The notes under the pieces are model-generated. The model was not told the DNA's origin and ran no database searches. It was given only the letters and a program-made list of their open reading frames with translations. Shown one piece after another: positions 12,231 through 24,083 of a stretch of 64,000 nucleotides of DNA. Every line of letters begins with the position of its first letter. Positions within the stretch are counted from its first letter, which is position 1. The position numbers and the translations under genes are program-made. Origin of the DNA: Stercorarius parasiticus (lineage: Eukaryota; Chordata; Aves; Charadriiformes; Stercorariidae). The stretch covers positions 124,001 through 188,000 of the forward strand of contig VWZL01000319.1 of assembly GCA_013396915.1 (NCBI GenBank), written 5' to 3'.

Positions 12231-12358
12231 CATGCTGGTGCTTTTCTCCTTGAATGCTTGAGCTACTAATGATCTTGTCTCAATAGAGCAACCTCTGACC
12301 GTAATTTTATCTTTCCTATCTTTCTGCCCTCTTTCTCACAGCTCTCTCTCGTAACTTA
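12231..12358. repeat. Second copy of the 127-bp block
   Basis: Direct-orientation copy of 10541-10667, about 1.69 kb downstream. The first 46 bases are identical; later differences are mostly single-base changes. Neither flank matches the first copy. The preceding sequence is not CR1, so the block is not part of the CR1 at 9434. Confidence 0.7.
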
Positions 12359-15177
12359 ATGATATTCTGAGAAGTCAAAGGCAAGGTTATGCTGCTGGGA
12401 TAGATCAGAGCTGGGCCTTGGACCCTTGGAGCACAGGCAGTTGAGCCCAAGGATAAAGGGGTTTACAGCAGTGTTTGCAGTGAAAAAGGGTTAGCATTAT
12501 ATGTAATTTTTGTTTGCAATGTGAAAAAGTCAACAGGCATGTAAGCAGTTCAGTTATACATCTTATAAAATGAAAGAAAAACTTTCTTCTGATGAAATTT
12601 GTGAACTCCGTAAGAACCTATTGAAACAAAGGATGATCGAAATTTGAGGGTTTTCATTTTTTATTATTTCCAGCTTCAAAGTCATACATTCTGCCAAAAT
12701 TTTCTGATATGTCACAAGGAATAACATATTTGCAGGTAACATGAACAAATTTCTGATAGAACATTATGTAAAATCATTTAAAAATCATAATAAAAAAGTT
12801 AATTTCTGAAAATGATCACAATTGATCACCATATATAAAGATCCTAGCCTTACATTGGTAATATATATATTCAGAAAATGCTCTGTCAGATGATCAGCAC
12901 CTTTTTCCTAGTACACCTCATGGGTGATAGATAACTGAACATATGGCTCATTTGTTTGCCTCACTGATTTTATTGTTCTCACTTTTGCAAATGTTGCATG
13001 TTGCATCAAATTACTGTTAATCATCTTCCGGGTAACAGCATACATCCTCCCAGTTCAAGTTACAAACCTCATCTCGACTGCCTCCTTTGAAAAGAAGAAT
13101 GCTGTAATTCTGAATGATGAGTATAATGCAGTATAATAACTCTTTTCTAGGAAGAATAATGTACAGTACCACCTGTGCTAGTAAAGCCATATTGAGCAAG
13201 CTTTGTTATAATAAAAGCATGCAGCTGCTTCAGACTCCCCTGAAGCTCAGTGTTCTGACCATTATTCTTTATAAATTTTATACTTTTTTTACTGAGAGAA
13301 GTTAGATCCATGAAAGTGTAGATACAGGTATAGATATAAATATTGGAACTTTTTTTTTTCCTCCATTGAGAATTTTCTTGTTCATTGTGGTCAAATATCT
13401 GTCAACCACACCTGTAGGTTTGACAGCACACATCTGATGCAACCCTTTTTATCTTCTGGGAACACAAATCAATTCTTAGTTTACCTTTCTTCAGAAGTGA
13501 AAATACTGAAAACTTAAACTGGTGATCAATCAGCTGCACAGCTATCGTCTGCATCAACTGGAGCAGCTCTAATGAATTTTCACACACCTTAATTAGGAAC
13601 CTGCATATGACTTAAAATTTTAGGGGACTTGAAACCAGAGGTCCAGGTAGGATCCATCCTGTCTGTCCCTCTCAGAGTCTAGATGTAAATAAACTAAGCT
13701 TCACAAGCTATTGCTTCCTCCATCCAGGATAAATAAAGGCATGCTTTCTGTGGCAGGGAGAAGAGGAAAGGGCAGCTGAAGCCTGAGAAGAGTCTACATC
13801 CTCTGTTTAATTGATAAGTTGATAAACTCTTCTGCTGTCATGCCCGTGAGGTAGCCATACTGTCTGGTTATCCTTTATTTATCAGTACATCCATTCCTGT
13901 TAGAGCTGGTAACCTAAGAGGAATTGCTGCAATATGGTGTTGTGGGTTTTTTTGTTGGTTTTTGAAAATTCTGCCTAAATATGCTATCATTAAAGTAAAT
14001 GTTGAAAGTTGAAAGTTCTGCCTAAATATACTATTATTAAAAAACATGATAATGCATTAATAAACACATTTCCACAGGGTTTCATTTGCCTTTACTACCC
14101 TTTAAAGCCACCTCCAAATCTTTTCTTCCTTTTTAAATTTGCTTCCTCCTTCATAAATTCTGGCCTCCTCTGGGTCACCATCTCTTACGTTTCCTTGGTT
14201 CCTTTACCTATAGCTTCCTCATGTGTTTGGTATTCTTTTGCCTCCCTATCTTTTATGGTTAGTCATCTATCCCTAAAACAGCTCAATACTTACCTTTTGT
14301 TTACACTATTTTTTACTCTTACATGTCCGTGTAGCATAGTTCAGGCAAACACAGGGACAAGAAAAATGCAACTATCTGTGGTTTGGAAATATATATATTT
14401 CCTTTCTGGACTGGAATGTCAAAGAGTTTCAACTTCTTTTACTATTTACTTTGTAATAGCGATCGGCAAAACCTATCAGGGCATTACACGGGCAGTAGGT
14501 TTGACTGCTTTAAGATCTTATTTATCACAATGTGTACACGCACCTCTGTTATATTATTGAATATATTATATACTATTAATTTTCTTTAAGACATACTTGC
14601 TCGATTTGATTAATTTGAAGTAAATTGTACTGTGCTATATACATAACCTTTGCTTCTACTGACTAGTGAACTTTTGCTAGAATTGCATTTCTTTAACCTC
14701 TTTGCATAGTATGCCTTTGGCTGTTTTCATCAGTTACAATTGGTCTGAGTTTCTCTTCCTCTTTGCCAGACTTCTTGAGCCTAGAATTATTTTTCCATTT
14801 TCCACAGCTGTTTTGCCATGATTATTTTGGGCATATACAAGTCAAATCAAAACAACCCCAAAAAACTTGCATTTCACAAATGTGTATTACTGTGCGGCAT
14901 TCATGGACTCTAGCAGAAAGTAAGGTCCTGTAAATGAGATGGCTGTTAATAGTCATTAGTACCTCAGAAAATGCAGGGTAATGTCAATGGTCAAATTACT
15001 TTTCCAGAATAAATCCATGTGGTCATTATTTAGCACATTCCCAGTTGTTCAAAATGTCTTAAAATTAGATACCCATCAGTCTTTTAGTATCAAATCATAA
15101 ACTGCTAATCCTATAATAAAAGGTACATGCTTACTACACCCAAAATAAAATGTCTCAAACTGTAGAATTCAGCCCAC
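12359..15177. other. Long non-coding stretch without recognisable genes
   Basis: Mostly AT-rich unique DNA. The longest open frame in the window (14009-14560, 183 codons) lies here but has no domain and is rich in residues expected from T-rich DNA, so I do not call it. Apart from the tandem duplication listed at 13962, I see nothing. Confidence 0.5.
13962..14041 (+). repeat. Imperfect tandem duplication, period 47
   Basis: The segment TTGAAAATTCTGCCTAAATA at 13962 returns at 14009 as TTGAAAGTTCTGCCTAAATA, and both run on into similar ATTATTAAA text. A short TTGAAAG doubling sits at the junction. It is a two-copy local duplication, most likely from replication slippage. Confidence 0.75.
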
Positions 15178-15605
15178 TATGGTGGCTTGACCCAGGCAAG
15201 CAGCTAAGCCCCCCATCACTCACTACCTCCTCCAGACAGACTGATCCCCAGCCAGCCTCTGAGCAACAGACACCTTGGAAGACAAACACCATCCCCACAC
15301 ACACCTTTCTTCATCTCCCTTTAATCTGACTTCCTGAGCATGGCATTGTATGGTATAGAATATCCCTTTTTTCAGTTTGGGTCAGCTGGGCTGGTTGTGT
15401 TCCCTCCCAGCTTCTTGCTCATCCTCAGCCTATTTGCTCAGGGGGACAGAGTGGGAAAAGAGAAAGCCTTGATGCTGTGCAAGCATCATTCAACATTAGC
15501 TAATAGATTGGTGCATTATCAACAGTTTTAGCCACAAATCCAAAACACAGCACCACAGGGGCTGCTATCAAATAAGTTAACTGTGTCCCAGTCAGACCCA
15601 GTATA
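15178..15605. mobile_element. Degraded avian ERV LTR
   Basis: The start (TATGGTGGCTTGACCCAGG) is a decayed TGTGGTGG-type LTR edge and the end (near CAGACCCAGTATA) is a decayed version of the usual ...CCAGCACA edge. In between, segments such as GCATGGTA-like text at about 15335-15360, CAGTTTGGGTCAGCTG at 15375 and CACAAATCCAAAACACAGC at 15533 follow a bird LTR family I recognise from memory. It seems shorter than typical members, so an internal deletion is likely. No clear target-site duplication was found. Confidence 0.7.
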
Positions 15606-17004
15606 TCTATGTTTCTCAAACTTATCTCTAAATTTTGGAACATATTTTAACAGTCAAATGACGCTTACTTAATACACATCTTACTGCTTACTGCACTAGT
15701 AATTCTCACTAGCTGGTATTCTGTCTTTTTTTTGTTTATTTCTGTCATAAAACCAAAAACCCAAATTGTAGGTTCAGTGAGTTGTGTTGCATTTGTGAGA
15801 ATACTGTCTGTGATTAGGTGAATAATTTTTGGAAGCAAGAATTCATAGAAAATTAAACAAAATGTTGGATTATTGTTTTAATTATTCATAAAACCTAGAC
15901 TAAAGAAAAAAAAAACTGGACAATAGCTTCTGGTTATTATAAAAAATATCCGAACTGATTTGAACATTTAGGACAATTCATTTGGATGAAGAATTGACAA
16001 TCTCAGTACCGAATTCACTTAAGGACATCTTCTATTTATTGTTATGGAGGCAGGCAAAATCTAGTAAACAAAAGCTAGGACTTTATTCTGCCCTCATGTA
16101 CTGTGTGGAGTCTGCAGAGAGATCAGTGGGATTATGCTGTGGCTACACTCTGAACTATAGCAACTCTGCTCAGCCTGGCTTTGGAAATGTAGGACGTCAC
16201 ATTGGCCTCAATCAGTTTTGCTTTCCAGTTGGTTTTGGTGCAGTTCAAGGGGATTCTCAACCTGTCTCTGCTCATTGTCACTGAAAGAGAGACAGTTGCT
16301 CAGCTAGGGGTTGTGGTAAGTGATTCTGCCAGCTGTATCGTTAAACCATTATCCTACAGTAAAATCACTGAACTCTGCTGTAGACTTTCTGCATGCCACA
16401 AGTTTCCATCATCTCAAAAAGGCAATTTAATGCACTGGGACTAGTGTTTATTATAATCCCAGCGAGAAAGGCACTCAGACTTTGTAAGATATTGTTTAAA
16501 ATACCATATATTGGAGTTAACAGGAGAAATAAAAAGATGATAGAATAGACAATCTCATGTCTCTTCAGACACTGGGAACCCCAGGTTGTGCAGGATCAGA
16601 TGGACCTCCTAGCAACACAGATCATGCTGTGCAGATCCCGTCCATGGAGAGATTTGCTGACTTTTTGGCTTTTTGAGCTCATACAGGATTTTCTTTATAG
16701 AAAACAATTCTGTCCCTGGATGCTACTGTTGAACAAAAGGATATTCGTCTGTAAACTTGCTGCTTCACTTTAAGGTAAGGCTAGGGCATGTGGGTGGTGT
16801 AATTGCCAGTGCCCATAGGGAGCTACCTCAGAGTCCTCTGTTACAATTACCTGCTTAAGTTTCCCTTGCTTCCAAAGAATATGTACAGCAAAGACAGGCC
16901 TGAAAACCAAGCTATACATGCAGCACAGCACAGCAAAGCACAGCACGGGCCCGTGCCTACGTGACAGATTAGTTCTGGTTAACAGCAAGATGCCCACCCA
17001 GCTG
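15606..17004. other. Non-coding stretch, nothing recognised
   Basis: Unique AT-rich DNA with a less AT-rich part at about 16080-16420. Short CAGCA-type repetition occurs at about 16919-16946, ending in a perfect 14-bp palindrome (GCACGGGCCCGTGC, 16943-16956). No gene or known transposon recognised. Confidence 0.45.
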
Positions 17005-17195
17005 CTTGATTCCCTTCTCCTCTGCCTGTCCTCTCTTTTACCCTTTCTAAACTATTTCCATGAGGTGCTACCATCTTGACTGAGGGGCTCGGCCATCTCC
17101 TGTGGTGCGTCCATTGGAGCTGGATGGAAGTGGCTGTGTCTGGCTCAGGGCAGGTCCATCCTCTCCTCACAGAGGCCACCCCTGCAGCCCCTGAC
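17005..17195. mobile_element. Fragment of the same LTR superfamily
   Basis: The order of motifs parallels the last 200 bases of the solo LTR at 4276-5349: a CT-rich lead-in, GGTGCTACCA, GGGGCTCGGCC, TTGGAGCTGG, TCTCCTCACAGA and CCACCCCTG. Divergence is clearly greater than in the complete copy, so it is an older remnant or a related subfamily. The outermost LTR edge (CACGCAAACCC) is not preserved. Confidence 0.65.
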
Positions 17196-18785
17196 TGCCA
17201 GCACCTGTCTGTGGTCACCCCATACCTTTACTTTCCAATGCTCAATGATCTTCCATGAGCATCACTACAGAAAATTAGAAAAAAATAATGAAAAAAACAG
17301 GACTGGGGCAACGATATCACTCCTGGTTCAAGAAAGCCTTACTTGCAAGTGGCTGAAAGCTTATATGGGAGGAGAAACATGATATCATGTGGACATCTGG
17401 TAGCAGCCCCCTCCAGAGGCAGAATGCTGAGCTGCCACTGTGACACTGTTGCCAGGCTCTCTTCACCATTGCCTTTCCATTGTGCGAAAAACTGGAAAAT
17501 GAAGTGCAGAAACGTTTGAGCCGTGGTTGCTTCTGTTTGCCCAACTTGCCTTCTGACAAAAAATCTGGGTGAACACTTGAACGGCACACATGCACAGAAA
17601 AGAACTTCCTCACTGATAAAAAGAAAGACACAAAATGTTTCAGTTTGTCACCCTATATTACTATTTGGAAGTCTGCAACTTGACCTTGCAATTTATATAC
17701 AGCCAAAGAGATGGACTAACTATTAGCTTGAAATGAAAAATTCATGAAATTTTCTGGTCTTTTCACCATTTCATGAAGTCGCCAAAATTCCTAATGTTTT
17801 ATGATACTTTTAAACATGAATTCAGGATTTTGCCTCAAGGCTTTCATTGCAACAACAGCTAATCTGATTCAGAGGAGACTGAGGTGCAACCCTGCTTTTA
17901 CTAACTATTTGTATTGAAAGAGGCAGTAAACTGGTGTTATTGAGATACCATATCTGCTTTAGACACCTTTTAAACAAATCAAATCTATTGAAGTTCCTGT
18001 AATATCTTCAGATATATACTGAGGTCAGTGAGATTATAGTTTGGTGATTAGTTTAAAGCACTTTAAAAGTCAAAGCAATTAGAAGGGGGCACCTTTCCTG
18101 CCAACCTTCCCCAAAATTGCATATCCTATTGCCTTGCTGGTACTAAGACTTATTTTCACACATCTAGGCATACAATCCTTGTGAAGAAAATGTACCCTTT
18201 TAAAGTTACATTAATGTTTTATTAGTTATGTTAGTGTTTTATTTAGGTTGGATAGCATATTATTATGATTCTATGAAACATAGAAGAGAGAATGATCTCT
18301 GCCCCTTGAGATTGCAATGCAAATATTTTTTACTTACACTATTCTTTTTTAATATATATATATATGTATTTTTAGGAGTGTCATGAAAACCATTAGCAGC
18401 AGCATTTAACTGAATAACGAATTAGGCGATCCACATAACAATAGCGACGGCAGCAATAAATTCCATTTTATGTCCTACCACAGATACGAAACACCTCACC
18501 TCTGTGAAGTTAAAGCATAAAAAATAAATATTTAAAATTAATCACTGTGGTTTGCCTTTGAAATTAATCTATCCATATCTCCTGTGAATTGACAGAAGTG
18601 GAATTTAACCAATTTAGCGCTCTCTATCTTGTTTCCTACTGGTTTTGATGGAAGGAGATAAGCACATACAAAGTGTGATTCATTCCACCTCTCATGCATA
18701 TTTACTTTCTGATGGGATTCCTCCCTTGAAGATGCTGATTTTTTTTCCAAAAAGGTAGCTGGTGTGACTAACAGATGTGAAGGGT
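17196..18785. other. AT-rich non-coding stretch
   Basis: No gene or transposon recognised. A short TA repeat lies at about 18350-18366. Overlapping open frames on opposite strands at 17317-17726 give no family signal. Confidence 0.5.
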
Positions 18786-19150
18786 GGCATTCAATTGCCT
18801 AAACATAAGCAAAAGTTGCTATCTGGGGTGCCATAGGGCGTCCCACCACACTTCCTGCTGCTACTGCAGAAAAGCATAGGTCTTGTGTAGACTCTTCATA
18901 CTCTGTGTCACATCTGTTAATGTTTTGTGGATTATATAGGCTGGGTACTTACATTTAGGCAACTGAATCTTGATTTAGGTGCCCATATTAAGATTTATGT
19001 TTTAGCTTCCTAAATCTGTATTGAGTACAAGGGCCACTGGAAGCCCAGTAGCTGTTACAGGATCAGTAACCAGGACCACCTGGTTCAGTAGTAGATACTT
19101 ACAGGTAGACACTTAAAGTTAGATAGGTAATTCTGCAGCTGAATCCTACC
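18786..19150 (+). repeat. Copy of an unidentified old dispersed repeat
   Basis: It starts ATTCAATTGCCTAAACATA and, after about 60 bp, reaches CTGCTGCTACTGCAGAAA. Similar heads occur at 32822 (ATTCAGTTCTTAAACATAGG) and 51861 (ATTCAGTTATCTAAACATAGG), each followed within about 60-100 bp by a CTGCAG motif. The later part carries motifs of the type ATTTAGGTGCC and TTTAGGCAACT. I could not name the family. The right boundary is uncertain. Confidence 0.4.
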
Positions 19151-19196
19151 CAAAGTTCTTAAGCTTAAATGAAATGAATCAATAGTTTAGTTTTCA

Positions 19197-19356
19197 AACC
19201 AAAAATAAACAAACAACCAAATTAAAAAAAAAAACACCCCAAAACAAAACCAAAAACCAGAACAAACAACAAAATACCCCACACAAAAAAGAGCAACTCC
19301 TCCCCCATAAAAGTCACATACTTAGGATATTTTAAAAAGGAAAAAAAAAAAAAAAA
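19197..19356. repeat. A/C-rich low-complexity tract
   Basis: Two A-rich parts, 19197-19290 (A runs interrupted by C) and an A-run at 19341-19356. No poly(A)-tailed retrocopy was recognised next to them. Confidence 0.8.
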
Positions 19357-21254
19357 GAAACTCCTATATGATTTTTTTGATGTTTGGTGAGTTTTTACTA
19401 AATGCTGGTATTTACACATACTTCGCACATTATAAAAATGAGAATAATAGTATCAATTTGAACAACTACAAAATACAACACAAAAAATGATACTATTCCA
19501 TCTTCAATAATTTTTCACAGATCAGGTTATGATAGAATACTCATTTATGCCTCATATTAGCTTTTCCCTGTTCCTGTGCAACACCACATTTAGGGCTCAA
19601 ATCTCTGACTCTCAAAAGGACTTTAGGTAACTAAGTTGTCTGTTGGGACCTCTCCAGTTCAGGAGCCATCTATGGCTCCAAAAGGGAGCCATAGGATAGG
19701 TAGAGGTTGGGATCATTTGGCTATGATTGTTCAATTCTGTTTTCCTTCATGCCTTGTACAATGGAAGGTTCCGCTAGGTAAGAAACAGACTACAGAAAAT
19801 ACGTGCATAACTTTCTACATGATGCCATGGTATGTTGCCACCTTCCTAAATGGGGAAAAAACCCCACAAATCCTGTTCCTTTTGATAACGTCTGTGAACA
19901 GAGATAGAACATTTTTTGTTTGTTTGTTTGTTCATTTTTTTCCTAGTGAAAGTGTTTATAATGCATAGAAAACCAGTCACTTAAACTACTTCTTTCACAT
20001 GCTGCCTTTTCTGTCTGGTGTGAATCCGTCTTTTGATTTAGAGCAGGATAAAGTACAAGAGAATCAAATCTCTGGTTCTACAGTTCTGGTTATATGAACA
20101 ATTGGTATCTTGGAGCATGGCTGTAAATATCAGAGAAAACAACATGTTATTAAGCATTTATAAAATACAGTAATAGGTTTTCATTTTGTGCCACTGTAAT
20201 GTAAAACTTTTAGGGCAATACTCTGTAAACTATTTATTGCCATACTGCTTGATCATAGAGAATTTAAACATAAAGTCTCAATTCTTCTACGTGGGCACCC
20301 TATAAAATTATGTCTGGATTACATATCATTCAGAGACTTAGATGATTAGATTAAAGATGATTAAAGGCAGTTTTGAACAATCACAGAGGTGTGATTTTCT
20401 AATATTAGCATATGCCGCACATACAGCATATTCTGTACCAGTCCCATAAATAAAAATTTACCAGCAACCTTTATGTCTCTTGAACTCAAGTCATTGCCTT
20501 ACTTGCATGCCTTCAAACATGTTTCTTATGAGAGTTTCACTCTCATAACTTTTTTCAGTTGCATTTAACAAATGAAATTGTTACTTTTTTGCACCACACC
20601 ATTTTGATTGCCAAATATCAACCACTGATTGTATTTCATTTCCATATGCTTCAATTACTTTATTCAAATTAACAACATCCCGCAGTATGTAAGTGATCCA
20701 GATTGAAAATAGGAACATAAAATTAAGTTCCTTCATGTGCAACAACACAAACATATTTAGGTGTAGACTGACTGTGTGTAGAGCGAAGCCTTGTCTCTCC
20801 TCCCACTATATAAGGGGCAGTGGGCTACAGAAATGGTTCCTTGTGCCTTATTCCATTGCCATAACTTGCATGAGGGAACAGGTAAATCTTTCAACTCTGT
20901 TTAGTTGAATGGTTTGTGCTATTTGAGAAGCCTCAAGTTATTCTTTATAGAATCTCACTGTCTGTCCAAGGAGTGAGAGATCTTTACAAATAACCTGTAC
21001 CACATTTATCTGTCATATCTCTGTGGGCCTTGATACACAAAACCTTTTACTAAGTGGTTAGGCAACTGAACTGTGTTCTCAGACTCCTCTGAGTGTAACG
21101 ACCATACCTCCTACACTTCTTTTCTCCGGAGAGCAGTGCTCTGTTCCACCTGTTTTTTCTCCTTGCTCTCCTCATATATACTGGAAGGAAGAGAAGTTTT
21201 GATATAGCTTTAGTAGCCCAGCTTGTTAGACCAGGCTGAGAAAACCCTTCATTC
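19357..21254. other. Non-coding stretch with small structural motifs
   Basis: Mainly unique AT-rich DNA. It contains a TTTG microsatellite at about 19912-19932 and a perfect inverted repeat at 20526-20548 (10-bp arms TTATGAGAGT / ACTCTCATAA, 3-base loop). A TATATAAGG motif lies at 20807. No gene supported. Confidence 0.5.
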
Positions 21255-21560
21255 ACGGCTTCCCAGCCTCCTCCAGGTCTCCCCGCCCCGTGGCCATGGC
21301 CCAGGAATGTATTTCAGCTCCCCAGGGCTGTCAGTCCCTGGCCCAGCGATACCGCACCATGGCCAGTCTCCAGCTCCCCACAGCCCTGCCCTGCTGGGCC
21401 ATGAGCCCCACTAAGCAGGGCCCACCTGTGGACCATGTCCCAGCCCAATCATGGCCTGTCCCCATCCCTGTGGAGGTGCCCGGTGCCCAGGGCTGGGACT
21501 GCCCCTGGTGCCCCAGTTGCTCTGCTCAAGGCAGCTCCATGGCAAGCTGTACTGGTGGTT
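21255..21560. other. GC-rich patch, unidentified
   Basis: A sharp GC-rich interval in AT-rich surroundings, rich in CCAGGGCTG, GGCCATGG and AGCTCCCCA words that recur in degenerate form. CpG pairs are few, so it is not a CpG island. Open frames exist in several frames on both strands (21290-21565, 21411-21743), as expected from stop-poor GC-rich text. It could be a GC-rich LTR fragment or an old repeat. I could not assign it. Confidence 0.5.
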
Positions 21561-23984
21561 CCTGAAGTATGAAACACCTAAGTCTCCTGACTTAGGAGAG
21601 ACTTTGTCAAACCTCCTATTGCTTTCCCAGAGCTCTGCAGAAGACCCTGTAAGAGGGAAGCAAATAAAAAAAAACACCCCACACAATTCCCCTCCACTGA
21701 AAGAATAGGGCTCAGATCTGAAGAAAAGTAGATTTGCAGACAATTCAGAAATTTTTCCTGGCTATGGGCCCTATTCCAAATCTACACAAACTTTGTAAAT
21801 TTAATACCCTTAAAAGAACTTGTATTTTTTCTGCTTTTATTCCACTCTATCTCCTTTCCTAATTATATGAGCTGAAACTGTTTTTTATACTGTATTTTCA
21901 TCAGTTATGATAAATAAGGAGCTCCGTATGCTTGTTGGCAGACACTTGTTCTCAGGTGCTCCAGTGGATCTCATGCTGTGGATGGGTGGACACTAACATA
22001 AGAAAAGATCCCTGAATTCTATTAAAGAACTGTGCCTTACAAAGGGTTTTTTTGTGATGATGAAGAGCTTTTAGGTAGCATCCATTTTATCAAGTAATTC
22101 AAGCTAAACTATGAATTATCCAAGAATAACAATTAACCTGAATCTTGACCTATCTGTGAAATAAATGACTTTGTGATTGTTGAAGATCCCTTAGGTAGAC
22201 AAAGCCAATATTAATCAAATGCAGTGGTGTCAGCCAAGCCAAGAATAATTTTATAAGATGAGTTCTTTAATTTTTTTATTTGATCTCTAAGAGACAAACA
22301 AAAATAACCCTGATACTAAGCCTAGCCATATCAGAGGACAAAATATAGCTTTATTTACTGGCTCTGTCAGACCAAATTTAAACTGTGCAGAGATGATTTA
22401 TAATTTTCTGCTTGTAGTAAATACTGTTTATGACTGAAAAGAATCAATTTTTAGCTCATATAATAGAGATAAATAGATTTGGTGTATTAGCTCCAGAGAG
22501 CTAATGAAAGTGAGAAACAAAATATAGTGGTGCTTTATTATGCAGCAGAAAAAGCCAAAACAAGAAAAAACAGGAAGGAACTCAAGCTCCCCTGATCTCA
22601 AAACCCCAGATTCATAGCAGCAAGAGCAATAATTATTCTCATGAAAAAGCAGGGTGGAGTTTTTTGGTCAATATTAAAGATCAAGACAGAAAAATGCATC
22701 ACTATATAAAAAGCTCACTACTGAAATGGCATTTCAGCAATTCATATCTCATTTAAAAAAAAAAATTGAAATGGGACTATGAGATAATTAGGCAAAAACT
22801 GAACATATACTCTGCTGTCCAGCATGGACAATATTTAAGTGAATTCTTTATGCAAGACTGAGGAGGACAACTTTTGGCAGTGATATTACTTTTGTACGGA
22901 GATAAAAGTTTTGATAAAGGTATCATATGTTCCTGTTGCAGTGGAGTTTCATCTGAAGGACACAAGATCCAAGAAGTCATTTTTTTTGACACAAACAATG
23001 TCATTGCGGATAGCATTATTCTAAAAAGCCAAGAAAAGTAAGAAACATTATATGGGTTTATTTTTATATATTGCCTGTATAGGGAGACATCATCCAAAGC
23101 CATAACCTATTTCCTGTTTCCAATTTTTTTCATTAATATAAAGCAAAAGTATATGAAGATCTTTCTTTAATACTACTTGAGATATGCACATCAGGTAGTG
23201 GAAAGATGGAGTCAATTCACTTGTACACACTTTTTGTGTTATTTGTGATGCTATTTGGTACCTCAGGCATCACATGGGGCTGGCAGGTATGACCCAAACT
23301 GTGAAGTTACGTCTTGAGTCAAGCATCTCAGGTGCCTGTGTGTGGGCAACTGAAACAAGCTGAAAAAGTAGGATTCATTTCCATATTCCAGACACCCAAA
23401 TCCAATTTTATCTAAATGGAAGGGTCTATATATGAATTAGGTGAGCTATGGGTTTCCAATAGTAAGAAATGCAATATGAGATTCAGTTACTCCCATGTAG
23501 TTACCAGCTGTCATTTGAAATACTCTACCTCATTTGACTTCCAGCTGGCATTCCTAAGAACTTGGTTCTCCAGCTAGCTCAGACTCATGTTTACCGTTCC
23601 TTGGTGTATATGCCTCTCAAAAAGTACTAGATTTCTACACTGGCTTTGGCCTGAAATTCCATTCAATTCATGAGATATATCTAAAGAAAAAGAAATTTGA
23701 GAGTCTGTGACTGAAAGAAATTTTCTCATTTTAGCTAAGTGAATGGATTTTACAATAAGGGAGTTCTTATTTCTTTTACAGTCACCCCTCCCCTACATCA
23801 ACAGCAATGTCTTATCTTTGAGTCAGTAGGAAATTTCACATGTACAAATCCATTTGTCACATCAAAGTAATGAATAATCTTACAGAATAAGACTAATCTA
23901 AAACCTACACTTGAAAATTTCCACTAGTAACCTCCCTGTACAATTATGTTTTCCTTTTCAGCGCTGTTCACTGTCTCTCTCCAA
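21561..23984. other. AT-rich non-coding stretch
   Basis: No gene recognised. The segment at about 23250-23450 has wording a little like the unidentified repeat at 18786 (for example AGGTGCCTGTG), but the resemblance is too weak to call. Confidence 0.45.
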
Positions 23985-24083
23985 AAGTCAGTTATTGTAT
24001 ACCCTTGTGCCCAGTTTGGCTAATAGATTTTCATGTAGCACCATATGAAATACTTTATTGATTACAGCTAGATTAAGCCAATT
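23985..24083 (-). mobile_element. Old CR1/L3-type LINE, 3'-ward part of a split copy
   Basis: The text ATGTAGCACCATATGAAATAC and the following ACTTTATTGATTACAGC correspond to the reverse complement of the AFDTV-to-LDFSK part of an old CR1-type reverse transcriptase, in the same arrangement as at 6850-6900. It stops abruptly at the 3' tail of the younger CR1 at 24084 and appears to continue after that element at 25032. Confidence 0.5.

Noticed and set aside
14009..14560. Longest open frame in the window (183 codons, plus strand)
   Set aside because: No domain or family pattern, composition as expected from T-rich DNA, and no splice or promoter context. It is likely to be chance.
20801..20820. 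TATATAAGG motif as a promoter
   Set aside because: A single short match without an initiator, a coding region or CpG context. Expected by chance in AT-rich DNA.
21255..21560. GC-rich patch as a CpG-island promoter
   Set aside because: CpG dinucleotides are few and no exon follows.
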